Below the pieces are notes generated by a model. The model was not told the DNA's origin. It saw nothing but the letters and a program-made list of their open reading frames with translations, and did not search any database. A stretch of DNA of 64,000 bases from Chlorobiota bacterium (GTDB lineage: Bacteria > Bacteroidota > Bacteroidia > Bacteroidales > VadinHA17), in contig JAADHC010000032.1 in NCBI GenBank assembly GCA_013152085.1, positions 32,517 to 96,516 of the forward strand, given 5' to 3'. This document shows positions 53,608 to 63,131 of the stretch, piece after piece; position 1 is the stretch's first letter; the number at the start of each line of letters is the position of its first letter. A program made the position numbers and the translations under genes.

Positions 53608-54327
53608 GAATACCCTGATAGTATGAGCATTTTCCTTTGTTTGAACGCCCTGTATCACCGGCATACAATCATCATAAGCATCATTGAAATAGAGGATCGT
53701 GTCGTTCTGCTTGAAACAGATCAGATAGCCATTTTCTCCACCGGTCGGTAAATCACCGGAAGAAAACAATAAACCCCTCAGATTCCCGATGCCTTCAATC
53801 CATTGTACAAAGATGGGATAATTTACATCTTCAAAAGTAAAAGAATATTTCTTCCTTAATGTATTGCCAATCAATATTGTGTCAATGTCTTTAACAACAA
53901 GATTTTCGTCACCAAGAGTAAGATTATCAGTTCGTGAAGTATCACCAATATTTAGTAAGAAATCATATAACAACATCTCGGCCCCTACCTGCATATTAAT
54001 ATATGAAGGTTTTAAACGATGAATAGTTTTCCCTCTGTAATAAATTCTTTTAAGACTGTCTTCCCGTATCCCCCCAATGCAAGATGCATTGCTACGGTTA
54101 AAAACCGTATCATAAAAAATATACAGTTTTTTATACATTTTATTATCGATAACCGTATCTTCTCCCGATAAAGCAAATCTTTCGTAAACATTACCTAAAT
54201 CATCGGATTGATACCGTTCACTCCATATTGCTCCCGAATCGGGAAAAGGGACATAGCGGTATTGCTGAGCCAGGGAAAATACCGGCAACAAAAATGTTAA
54301 TCCAATTACAGAAATAACGGTTCTCAT
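53373..54327 (-). pseudogene. T9SS-secreted protein with sorting domain frameshifted by a 10-bp duplication
   Basis: The main frame (from 54327) encodes a signal peptide (GLTFLLPVFSLAQQ), a ~220-residue beta-rich domain and the start of a sorting domain (IRVFPNPAGHSVSLSFERAI, DFFLYDASGRKV). The remainder (KQIKISNSETKINVEDLGSG, FYFYEVRGNDETVRTTGKIV) lies in another frame ending at 53373. A perfect tandem duplication ACTTTTCTGC at 53503-53522 causes the shift; removing one copy restores SGRKVKQIKISN. As it stands the protein ends about 22 residues after the shift without the sorting tail, so it should not be secreted by T9SS. The N-terminal domain is unrecognised. Confidence 0.85.
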
Positions 54328-54432
54328 ATAAAAAATTTCTCTTTACAATTTACCTATTTTATTCAATAATGCAATATCATTATTATTACTTAATCTCAAA
54401 TTGCGCCCCGGCTTCCACTTAAAAACTGAATG

Positions 54433-55704
54433 TTATTTATTTGTTTTGATAAACTTAAAAGTATGGTTCGTTTCCCGTGTGTATATATCTTTCTGATAGT
54501 AGAACTTAATATAATAAATACCTGGAGGATAATTCTTAAGATTTAAGTCATATTCGTATTCAAGAATTTCAAGGGTTTCCGTTAGCATTAAAATGCCAAG
54601 ACTATTATAGATATCAATTCTGCATCTAATAATAGGATTCGTAATTGATATATGAAGTATATCCTGAATTGGATTTGGATAGATATAAATATCTTCAAAA
54701 TTATCTTCTGAAGGAGGCTTATGAAAATGAATATTTATTTCACCGTTATGGCTACTTTCATCAATAACATTTGTAAACGCTCCGCAATTTGTTCTATTAT
54801 TAAATATCTGCCATTTAAACGGCGGGTAATCATCATTGACAATCATTTGAATATTAAACATTCTCATTTTTTCTTCAGCCGGATTTTCCTTACAATTTCT
54901 AACCCCGTAGGTTTCCAGTGCCAAGTACCCTAAGTCCAGAACTTTAACATTTAGAACATCCAATCCTTCTCCATGTCCGAAAAAGGATGAATTATATGTG
55001 TATGTACTGTCCGAACGGGCAATGATTTTAACAATGCCTTGAAGCCTGTCGCCGGAATTCACTCGTATCAATGAATCATGGAAATATTGACCCTTACTGG
55101 TGACAAACCAGTTACAGATGGACCAGTATTTTCCGCCTCCTGCCGATGAAGGTCCCCACTGTAGAACGGGTTGTAGAATATATGTTATCGTACTACTATC
55201 CGACAATGAATGAGTTCCAACTAATCCATTAAAAATATAGATTAGCTGATCTGATTTTTTTAAAGGGGGAAAAGGAACCGCCCATTCTGCAGAGAAGTAT
55301 GTTGGCCTAGGATCATGGACAAAAGCTTCACATTCAGCGTATGTTACCCAACCATCCTGGGGATTTGTTGCCGGAGAAGAATTTGTTTCAGTTTTATCTG
55401 ATAATTTATAAGATTTATGATCAGAATTTATCAGGCTTAGCTTTTTTTCTGTTTTTCCCGTTTCTCTATTTACAATAAGTATAGCACTATCAGTAATAAA
55501 CAGACAATTAATATGATCAACAAAAAATGTATTGTTTTTTGTTGCCTGACCTAACGGGGGAAATATAATCTCTTTTTGAGTTTGATTAACTTCTTGATTT
55601 TTGAGATTCATTAATTCGTTAGTATGAGGATTAACGAATCCTTGCTGTGAAAACAGCACATGTATAAAAAATAGCTTTATTAAAATAAGATAAAATCTTT
55701 TCAT
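54433..55704 (-). CDS. T9SS-sorted protein with a lectin/jelly-roll-like domain
   Basis: A 423-residue secreted protein (signal LFFIHVLFSQ). Residues ~115-300 form a conserved beta domain with WVTYAECEAF, FSAEWAVPFPPLKKSDQLIYIFNG, then TYILQPVLQWGPSSAGGGKYW, SICNWFVTSKGQYFHDSLIRVNSGDRLQG. I recall very similar wording in uncharacterised secreted fungal and bacterial proteins, so this may be a cross-kingdom carbohydrate-binding or hydrolytic family; not verified. The C-terminal ~80 residues are a T9SS sorting domain (IYIYPNPIQDILHI to YPPGIYYIKFYY). It is more AT-rich than central genes. Its upstream region is occupied by the IS982 element. Confidence 0.75.
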   Translation of the reverse strand: MKRFYLILIKLFFIHVLFSQQGFVNPHTNELMNLKNQEVNQTQKEIIFPPLGQATKNNTFFVDHINCLFITDSAILIVNRETGKTEKKLSLINSDHKSYKLSDKTETNSSPATNPQDGWVTYAECEAFVHDPRPTYFSAEWAVPFPPLKKSDQLIYIFNGLVGTHSLSDSSTITYILQPVLQWGPSSAGGGKYWSICNWFVTSKGQYFHDSLIRVNSGDRLQGIVKIIARSDSTYTYNSSFFGHGEGLDVLNVKVLDLGYLALETYGVRNCKENPAEEKMRMFNIQMIVNDDYPPFKWQIFNNRTNCGAFTNVIDESSHNGEINIHFHKPPSEDNFEDIYIYPNPIQDILHISITNPIIRCRIDIYNSLGILMLTETLEILEYEYDLNLKNYPPGIYYIKFYYQKDIYTRETNHTFKFIKTNK

Positions 55705-55788
55705 AAAATTTCACAGAATACTTTTAATGGGGACAAAATACTTATATCAAAGATAAGAACCTTTTGACATTTTTCCCTTACTTAATTT

Positions 55789-56853
55789 AACGTGAGTTCG
55801 ACATAAGATATCGTCGAAGTTATTAACAGCAAAAACAATAAATTGTTGATAACTATTTACTATACAGTTTGTTATAAAAATAGATTCTTCCTATATTAGT
55901 GTTGAGACTAACCAAAAAAGGAAGAATCTATGAAAAACTTTGAAAACAAACTTATTGAAATATTTCGTCGGATTGATGATTTTAATAAAGTATTTATCAA
56001 CGAATTACAAACACATCAATTGAGTGATGGTTCTCGAAAGCGGATTAAACCTGGTAAACTGAGTGAAAGTGAGGTAATGGCCATTGTAATCTATTTTCAT
56101 ATAATGCGATACCGGGATTTCAAACATTATTATCTGTTTCATGTTTGCAGGAATATGACCGATGATTTTCCCCGGCTTGTATCTTACAATCGCTTTGTGG
56201 AGTTAACCAAATCCGTTCTTTTACCCCTGGTTGTTTACTTAAAGACTCAATGCTTAGGCAAATGTACAGGTATTTCTTTTGTTGACTCAACACCAATAAG
56301 AGCATGCCATATAAAGCGGGAACACTCACATAAAGTACTTAAGGGGCTGGCAACAAAAGGACAATGCAGTATAGGTTGGTTTTTTGGCCTTAAGCTGCAT
56401 TTTGTCATCAATGATAAGGGAGAGATCCTTGACTTTGTTCTTACCCCCGGTAACGTGGATGACAGAAAGCCTCTTACAGGAACCAATATCTTATCCAAAA
56501 TATACGGAAAACTCTTTGGAGACAAAGGATATATCTCCCAATCCCTTTTTGAGCAACTCTTCATTGATGGTATCCATTTAGTAACCAAACTGAGAAAGAA
56601 TATGAAAAACAGTCTAATGCTCATTTCTGATAAAATCATGCTTCGCAAACGTGCACTGATTGAGAGTGTATTTGATGAATTAAAGAATGTATGTCAGATC
56701 GAACATACACGTCACAGAAGTCAGGAAGGCTTTATTATTAATCTAATCTCCGGGTTAATAGCTTATTGCTATTTACCTAAAAAACCTTCTCTCAATTTAG
56801 AAGTGGTTAATTAACCAGTGACACTGAAAAATTAATTATGTCGAACTCACGTT
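55789..56853. mobile_element. Complete IS982-family insertion sequence
   Basis: The element is bounded by perfect 18-bp inverted repeats, AACGTGAGTTCGACATAA at the left and its complement ending 56853 at the right, and is 1065 bases long. It carries one transposase gene. ATTT flanks both ends and may be the target duplication; IS982 elements make short, variable ones. It sits between the divergent genes 54433-55704 and 56882-58354, 28 bases from the latter's start codon. Confidence 0.92.
55930..56814 (+). CDS. IS982-family DDE transposase
   Basis: A full-length 294-residue transposase. The DDE triad is visible: Asp in GISFVDSTPIRACH, Asp in KLFGDKGYIS, Glu in KRALIESVFDELKN. The N-terminal part has KLSESEVMAIVIYFHIMRYR, and FPRLVSYNRFVEL is typical of the family. 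With no frameshift and intact inverted repeats, the copy is probably able to move. Confidence 0.96.
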   Translation: MKNFENKLIEIFRRIDDFNKVFINELQTHQLSDGSRKRIKPGKLSESEVMAIVIYFHIMRYRDFKHYYLFHVCRNMTDDFPRLVSYNRFVELTKSVLLPLVVYLKTQCLGKCTGISFVDSTPIRACHIKREHSHKVLKGLATKGQCSIGWFFGLKLHFVINDKGEILDFVLTPGNVDDRKPLTGTNILSKIYGKLFGDKGYISQSLFEQLFIDGIHLVTKLRKNMKNSLMLISDKIMLRKRALIESVFDELKNVCQIEHTRHRSQEGFIINLISGLIAYCYLPKKPSLNLEVVN

Positions 56854-56881
56854 ATTTAATATGGACACAAATCATATTCCT

Positions 56882-58354
56882 ATGAAAACCTCGACCCTTT
56901 TTATCGCCTTTACCCTGATTCTGGCGAGCTGCAACCCGATGAATGATCAACCTGTCGAATCATCGAATCAACCTGCCTTTTCAGCTAAAAACAAAGAAGT
57001 AAAGATCTATACCACGGCAGAGAATACTGACCTCAGGTTAACCCTTACCGGCACAAAAGTTTTTGAAAAGGGCAAACAGCCTCTCGAAACGGAGATTTTT
57101 GTAGTTGTTAATCCTAGCAAGACCTTCCAGACCTTTCTCGGTATCGGCGGGGCGCTTACCGATGCCTCGGCAGAGGTTTTTGCAACCCTGCCGCAAGATA
57201 AACAGGAGGAACTGCTCACCGCCTATTACGAACCGGAAAAAGGGATCGGCTATACTTTCGCGCGTACGAACATCCACAGCTGCGACTTCAGCAGCGCCAG
57301 TTATACCTACGTTTCGGACGAAGACAAGGAGTTGAAATCCTTTTCCATCGACCACGACCGGAAATACAGGATTCCCCTGATAAAACGAGCCATGGCAGCT
57401 TCGGGAGGAAACCTGAAAATCTTCGCCAGCCCCTGGAGCCCGCCGGCTTTTATGAAAACCAACAACGACATGCTGCACGGCGGAAAACTGTTGCCCGAAT
57501 ATGCCAGTTCGTGGTCGCTTTACTTTACCAAATTTATCAAAGCCTATGAAGCCGAGGGTATTCCCATCTGGGGCATTACGGTCCAGAACGAACCGATGGC
57601 CACACAGACATGGGAATCCTGCATCTATACGGCCGAAGAAGAAAGGGACTTCCTGAAAAACCACCTCGGCCCGGCGATGGAACGCGCAGGCCTTGACGAC
57701 AAAAAGATCATCGTCTGGGACCACAACCGCGACCTGATCGTCCACAGGGCCAACACCATCCTCGGGGATCCCGCAGCCGCTAAATATGTCTGGGGCATCG
57801 GGTTTCACTGGTACGAAACCTGGACCGGCGGACAACCCATGTTTGACAATGTCATCCTGGTACATGAATCGTGGCCGGAAAAACACCTCGTCTTTACTGA
57901 AGGGACGCCGGCAAGCTACAGCCGGGAAAATATGATGGACTGGAAAAATGCAGAACGTTACGGCCGTTCGATGATCCATGATTTCAATACAGGTACCGAG
58001 GCCTGGACCGACTGGAACATCCTGCTCGATATGCAGGGCGGTCCCAACCATGTAGGGAATTTTTGTGTCGCCCCGGTGCATGCCGATACGGCCACCGGCA
58101 AACTGGTGTACACCCCCTCCTATTTCTACATCGGGCATTTCTCGAAATTTATCCGTCCCGGGGCACGGAGGGTGAGCTGCGCCCCCAGCCGGAGTGCCCT
58201 GGAAGCAACCTCATTCCTGAACGGGGACGGCACACTGGCTACCGTAGTCATGAACCGCACCGGCCGGGAAATCCGGTTCAACCTGATCATCGGAGATCAG
58301 CAGGTGCCCGGAACCATTCCTGCACGCGCACTGCAGACCTATGTTGCCCGGTAA
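56882..58354 (+). CDS. GH30-family glycoside hydrolase, lipoprotein
   Basis: A 490-residue protein; the start at 56882 yields a lipoprotein signal ending LILASC. The GH30 barrel has FLGIGGALTDASAEVFATL, ARTNIHSCDFSSASYTY, FASPWSPPAFMKTN, the acid/base Glu237 in ITVQNEPMATQTWESC, WGIGFHWYETW, the nucleophile Glu340 in VFTEGTPAS, and WTDWNILLDMQGGPNHVGN. Family members are beta-glucosylceramidases, beta-1,6-glucanases or xylanases; motifs here are closest to the glucosylceramidase/glucanase subgroup. The IS982 element lies immediately upstream and may have replaced its promoter. A GH5 gene follows after 47 bases. Confidence 0.93.
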   Translation: MKTSTLFIAFTLILASCNPMNDQPVESSNQPAFSAKNKEVKIYTTAENTDLRLTLTGTKVFEKGKQPLETEIFVVVNPSKTFQTFLGIGGALTDASAEVFATLPQDKQEELLTAYYEPEKGIGYTFARTNIHSCDFSSASYTYVSDEDKELKSFSIDHDRKYRIPLIKRAMAASGGNLKIFASPWSPPAFMKTNNDMLHGGKLLPEYASSWSLYFTKFIKAYEAEGIPIWGITVQNEPMATQTWESCIYTAEEERDFLKNHLGPAMERAGLDDKKIIVWDHNRDLIVHRANTILGDPAAAKYVWGIGFHWYETWTGGQPMFDNVILVHESWPEKHLVFTEGTPASYSRENMMDWKNAERYGRSMIHDFNTGTEAWTDWNILLDMQGGPNHVGNFCVAPVHADTATGKLVYTPSYFYIGHFSKFIRPGARRVSCAPSRSALEATSFLNGDGTLATVVMNRTGREIRFNLIIGDQQVPGTIPARALQTYVAR

Positions 58355-58401
58355 ATGATGGGAAAAAACAATATACTGGAACCGACAAACAAAAGATTGT
58401 T

Positions 58402-61107
58402 ATGAAACGGATCGTTACAATTTTTTATGCTATAGCTTTTCTGGTCATGAATAACTTCCCATCCTACAGCCAGGGATTTTTACATACTTCGGGTACCCGG
58501 ATTGTGGACGGGAATGGTACTGAGGTGATCCTCCGCGGTATGGGGCTGGGTGGCTGGATGCTGCAGGAAGGGTATATGATGCAATCCGCTGATGTGGCCA
58601 ATACCCAGCATGCCTTCAGAGCCAAACTGGAACAACTGATCGGGGTTGCAGCCACCGACTCCTTCTACCGGGCATGGCATACAAACCATGTTACCAGGCG
58701 AGACATTGACTCCCTGGCTGCATGGGGTTTCAACAGTGTCCGGCTACCGATGCATTACAATCTTTTCACCCTCCCAATCCAGGATGAACCCGTCCCCTTT
58801 CAAAACACCTGGCTTCAGGAAGGCTTTGACCAGGTCGATTCCCTGTTGAGCTGGTGTAGCAAGAACCAGATCTGGCTAATTCTCGACCTGCATGCGGCGC
58901 CTGGTGGACAGGGACATGATGAAGCAATCTCCGATTATGACCCTTCCAAGCCTTCGCTGTGGGAAAGTGCCGAAAACAAAGCCAAAACCGTCGCGCTCTG
59001 GCATAAACTGGCAGAAAGATATAAAGACGAACCCTGGATCGGGGGATACGACCTGATCAACGAAACCAACTGGGACCTGGGCGACAACTTCCCGCTGAAA
59101 CAACTCTACCGGGAAATTACCGACAGCATCCGGATCGTAGACACAAACCACATCATCTTTATCGAAGGAAACTGGTTTGCCTACGATTTTACCGGTCTAA
59201 CGCCTCCGTGGGACAGTAATATGGTATATAGCTTTCATAAGTATTGGACGTACAACGACCAGGCGTCGATCCAGTTGATGCTGGCTATTCGTGACACTTA
59301 CAACGTCCCCATTTGGCTTGGTGAAAGCGGGGAGAACTCCAATACGTGGTTTCTGGAATGTGTTCGCCTGATGGAAAATCACCAGATCGGATGGGCCTGG
59401 TGGCCGATGAAAAAGATCGAATCCATAAATTGTCCTTTTTCTGCCCGAAAAAGCCCGGGATATCAAAAAATCCTTGATTACTGGGCAGGCACAGGGTCAC
59501 AGCCCTCTACACAGGAAGCTATCGACGGCCTGATGCGACTTGCCGAAAACCTGAAGGTTGAGAACTGTGACTATCATCCCGATGTGGTGGATGCCCTGAT
59601 CCGCCAGGTTACAGATAATACCTCTATCCCATACACTGAACATCATATTCCCGGAACAATTTTTACTTCTGATTTTGATCTGGGGGCAAACGGAATTGCC
59701 TATTATGACCTAGATGTTGCCGATTATCATCTTTCAACGAATAATTATGTTTCCTGGAACCAGGGATGGAATTACCGGAACGATGGTGTGGATATTGAAA
59801 CTTCTGATGATATGACGTACACCAACGGATATAATATTGGTTGGATTGCGGATAACGAGTGGCTCAAATATACCGTAACCATTGATTCCACAGCCGCTTA
59901 CCGGATCACACTCCGTACGGCTGCACAAACGGCTGACGGCCGGGTACGTTTCCTGGCGGATAATATACCGGTTACTCCTTCCCTGGTTGTCCCCAACAGC
60001 GGCGGATGGCAGGCCTGGACTAACCTCACTACCGACACGTTGCTGCTCGAAAAAGGGATACATACGCTTAAGTTATATGCTGACCACGAGGGTTTTAATG
60101 CAGGGGGGATGAACATTGTCAGCACCGGAGCGGCTGCAGCACTGACTTTCCGGTTTGTGTATGCCGAGACAAACACAGACGGTACACAGATCAATGTTGC
60201 CCTGAGCCGACCGGTTGCCTCTATGGATTCTCAGGCTCTGCAAGACTTAATATTCAGGGTAAATGGGTTCATTACGATGATAGACAGTATCAGTGTCGGC
60301 GCAAACAACCAACGTATGATCACACTCTTTCCTGCCACACCGGTTGAAAAGGATGATCAGATTACGCTTTCATTTTCAGGAACCTCTATCACAGCAGACA
60401 ACGGATTTGTGCTGGCTTCTTTCCAATACAAACCGGTCACCAACAATGTCGTTATGGTACATACCATTCCGGGAAAAATTGAAGCGGAAGATTATTCCTT
60501 TGCCCAGGGTATCGGCACAGAAAACACTTCTGATCTTGGCAGCGGGCTGAATATAGGATGGACCGATGCAGGAGATTACCTGGATTATAACGTTCATGTG
60601 TTATTTTCCGGAACCTATATGGTCACTTTTCGCTCCGCAGCCCTGAACCAATCCGGAACCGTAAGTTTGTACATGATCAGCAGCACCGAAAAGGTAAAGA
60701 TCCTGACTCATTCGCTGCCGGTGACTTCCGGTTGGCAGAGCTGGGTGAGTACCACCGCCAGCCTCAACCTCACGGCCGGGGATTACATCCTCAGATTGGT
60801 TGTGGACAAGGCAGGTTTCAACCTGAACTGGATGGACTTTGCGTTGGTTTCCGGGATCCGGAACCGAGAAGATCCGAAGACAAACATCCGGATATACCCC
60901 AACCCTGCAGATGACTATTTGCACATCACGAGCCTGAAAGCGATACAGTCCGTTTCTGTCTATTCGCTCACGGGGAAGAAACTACAGGAAATAAACGGAA
61001 ATTACTGGCAAGTCACCATGGATGTCCGTGATCTGAAACCGGGCTGTTATTTGTTGCGAGTAAAAATGGAATCCGGGAACCGGATCACAAAAAGATTCCT
61101 GAAATAA
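58402..61107 (+). CDS. T9SS-sorted GH5 glycoside hydrolase with two CBM6-like modules
   Basis: A 901-residue secreted enzyme. The start at 58402 gives signal YAIAFLVMNNFPSYSQ; an open frame continues upstream into the GH30 gene but is not coding. GH5 (~30-375): LRGMGLGGWMLQEGYM, WGFNSVRLPMHYNLF, acid/base Glu221 in DLINETNWD, nucleophile Glu308 in IWLGESGENSN, IGWAWWPMKKIE. CBM6-like modules lie at ~414-560 and ~688-815 (IEAEDY, GLNIGWTDAGDYLDYNVHV, GFNLNWMDFAL). An Ig-like linker lies between them. The T9SS sorting domain is at ~828-901 (IRIYPNPADDYLHI to ITKRFLK). Likely acts on beta-glucans or mannans outside the cell, paired with the GH30. Confidence 0.92.
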   Translation: MKRIVTIFYAIAFLVMNNFPSYSQGFLHTSGTRIVDGNGTEVILRGMGLGGWMLQEGYMMQSADVANTQHAFRAKLEQLIGVAATDSFYRAWHTNHVTRRDIDSLAAWGFNSVRLPMHYNLFTLPIQDEPVPFQNTWLQEGFDQVDSLLSWCSKNQIWLILDLHAAPGGQGHDEAISDYDPSKPSLWESAENKAKTVALWHKLAERYKDEPWIGGYDLINETNWDLGDNFPLKQLYREITDSIRIVDTNHIIFIEGNWFAYDFTGLTPPWDSNMVYSFHKYWTYNDQASIQLMLAIRDTYNVPIWLGESGENSNTWFLECVRLMENHQIGWAWWPMKKIESINCPFSARKSPGYQKILDYWAGTGSQPSTQEAIDGLMRLAENLKVENCDYHPDVVDALIRQVTDNTSIPYTEHHIPGTIFTSDFDLGANGIAYYDLDVADYHLSTNNYVSWNQGWNYRNDGVDIETSDDMTYTNGYNIGWIADNEWLKYTVTIDSTAAYRITLRTAAQTADGRVRFLADNIPVTPSLVVPNSGGWQAWTNLTTDTLLLEKGIHTLKLYADHEGFNAGGMNIVSTGAAAALTFRFVYAETNTDGTQINVALSRPVASMDSQALQDLIFRVNGFITMIDSISVGANNQRMITLFPATPVEKDDQITLSFSGTSITADNGFVLASFQYKPVTNNVVMVHTIPGKIEAEDYSFAQGIGTENTSDLGSGLNIGWTDAGDYLDYNVHVLFSGTYMVTFRSAALNQSGTVSLYMISSTEKVKILTHSLPVTSGWQSWVSTTASLNLTAGDYILRLVVDKAGFNLNWMDFALVSGIRNREDPKTNIRIYPNPADDYLHITSLKAIQSVSVYSLTGKKLQEINGNYWQVTMDVRDLKPGCYLLRVKMESGNRITKRFLK

Positions 61108-61345
61108 CCGGATATGATTATTTTATGACTATTTTCCCGGTAATTCTAACGGATTTCTTGTCACTGGTACGTACTTCATAAAAATAGAAACCGCTGCCCA
61201 AATCCTCCACATTGATCTTTGTTTCGCTGTTTGATATTTTTATCTGTTTTACTTTTCTGCCGACGCATCATACAGGACAAAATCAACCGGTTGTGACAGC
61301 GCTTTTTCAAAACGCAGGGAAACCAAACGCCCGGCAGGATTGGGA
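61084..61345. repeat. Long direct repeat, right copy (partner 53339-53607)
   Basis: This copy spans the last codons of the GH5 gene, the 10-base convergent gap and the minus-strand sorting-domain coding region of the next gene. Identity to the left copy is very high between the two stop codons and through the sorting domain, and falls away after about 61345. Confidence 0.85.
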
Positions 61346-61995
61346 TAAACTTTTATTTCATGATCTGACCATAATTTATTTACCGAAGTGGTATTATCAA
61401 TATAGCAACTTTCATAATCAGGATTATGATATAATAAACTGTCATTTTCGTAATAACAAATTAGAGATTGAAAGGCGCCTGTTGCAAAATAATATTGATT
61501 CACTAACAATCCACCTTTTTTACTGCCAACACCTGTATAAATTGTATCTGATTCAAAATTTACAGTCTGTCCCTTTCGATTTTTCCCGGCAAAATATTTT
61601 GTAAGGGTATCTTCAATAATATAATAACCATGAGAAGAAAAACAAGTATCACCCGGATCAAGATTAAAATTATAAAGGGTATCAACAGAAATACAGGCTT
61701 TATTTAAAACGATCATGTTTTCTTCTCTGATATATCCATTAAAATCGGAAAACGACCACTGAGAATACAAAGAATCTTCAGCTTCTAAGATCCTGTGCCA
61801 GTATTCATTATCTATCAATACGCTATCACCGGAGATTTTATAAGCAATTGTATGCCCTGAGTCAGGGTGGCAAACAGAACAATATTCATATATTATCCAT
61901 AGTTTATTCGTATCAACAACAGGTTCGTAGGTTTGAGCAAAGGTTTTGTTTAATAAGAACAAAAATGTGATGAATAATAATATGTTTGATTTCAA
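61118..61995 (-). pseudogene. T9SS-secreted protein, frameshifted in the sorting domain and lacking its ATG
   Basis: The body reads from TTG 61995 (KSNILLFITFLFLLNKTFAQT, a signal peptide) through a ~200-residue beta-rich domain to IKVYPNPAGRLVSLRFEKAL, VDFVLYDAS. Then a one-base deletion in a CCC run (plus 61259-61262) throws the frame to a stop at 61249. The rest of the tail (QIKISNSETKINVEDLGSGF to TGKIVIK) is intact in another frame to 61118. No ATG precedes the signal peptide: the sequence upstream belongs to a truncated protease. So both ends are damaged. It is a distant paralog of the gene at 53373 with a near-identical tail. Confidence 0.82.
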
Positions 61996-63121
61996 TTTCT
62001 TCTTCAGTTGGACTATAAATATTAAAGTAATTTTCTATTTTTATTTTATGTGCCGGGTTAGTACATTTCTCGGAACATTGCGTAGTATCATTAATATACG
62101 GAAAACAGTTTTCATCTACTACTCCGAAATTTTTTATGTACTTTAAAACTAAAGATGTATAACCTTTGACATAGCAATTACCAGGGTTATAAGGATTACA
62201 ATCCATCGCATCTTGTTCCGATAAATCGTAATTTAAATGTTGATTATAATATAAATTCATTCTGGCTTCTGTTGCATTAATTGGACCAAATAAAAAACAG
62301 CCATTCCCACATCTTTCCCAGGGAGCACCATTGTTTCCATATTGACAATGTATTTTTGTCATCCATCCATTTGGAATGTAACTGCCATTTGCATAATCCA
62401 TACCTTCGCTATCATAATAAGGTGAACCAGGATTCATTGCTCCATGTCTGTATCTCCAATCAAATTCGTCAACATAATTACTACTTTTCGCCTTATTTTT
62501 GTATTTACTTACTTCAGATTCGGAAACAGGTGAAAAAATACCAAAAGAATAGTATTCAAAACCATACGTATTTATTGTATCAGGATATTCTATATTTCTG
62601 TAAGAGTAATACTTATTATATTCGTTTGATTCTGCTCTCCACAAAAATCCCTCATCAATTAAATTCTGATTTAACATAATAATCTTACTCTGAATTTGGC
62701 TATCTGTTGATATCGAATATTTACTCAATGAATCATTTGCATTAAGACAATATTTCAGTTTTTCAATCAATATATTTGTGTTTTTTGAAACAATTTTAAT
62801 TTTTGAAGGAATAATCCCTTTTATTAAATCTATTTCTTCGCAACCTTTTATTTTATATTGTCCGGGTCTGTACAATGGATAGAAAAACTCTTGTATCAAA
62901 TATTCTTTACCAAATTCATCAATTAAAATAATTTTAGCAAAACTTTCAGTATTACTTAATACAATATTTCCTGATAGATCAAGACCATAAATTGCGGTAT
63001 TAATTTTAGATGTCAGATTTATTTTTTCAGGATTAGTTGCCTCTATATCAATTGACATAGTCTGTGAAAACAGCTTTCCTATGTAAAGCAAGCTTATTGT
63101 TAATAAACATATTGACCTCAT
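61913..63121 (-). pseudogene. Truncated papain-like (C1A) cysteine protease
   Basis: The frame starts at ATG 63121 with signal peptide SICLLTISLLYIGKLFSQ and an unassigned ~190-residue N-terminal region. It continues into the C1 peptidase start: DEFDWRYRHG, WMTKIHCQYGNNG with the oxyanion Gln, CGNGCFLFGPINATEARMNL with the catalytic Cys (normally CGSCWAF), YYNQHLNYDLSEQDAMDC, and NFGVVDENCFPYIN. The homology ends near YSPTEEEIEIK at about 61990, well before the catalytic His and Asn. The last ~20 residues are out-of-frame reading of the neighbouring signal peptide. The protease half is therefore lost and the product should be inactive. The sequence is AT-rich. Confidence 0.8.
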
Positions 63122-63131
63122 CTTCAATAAT

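Noticed and set aside
58063..58401. 113-codon upstream extension of the GH5 reading frame
   Set aside because: It overlaps the GH30 coding region in another frame, while a normal signal peptide begins at 58402.
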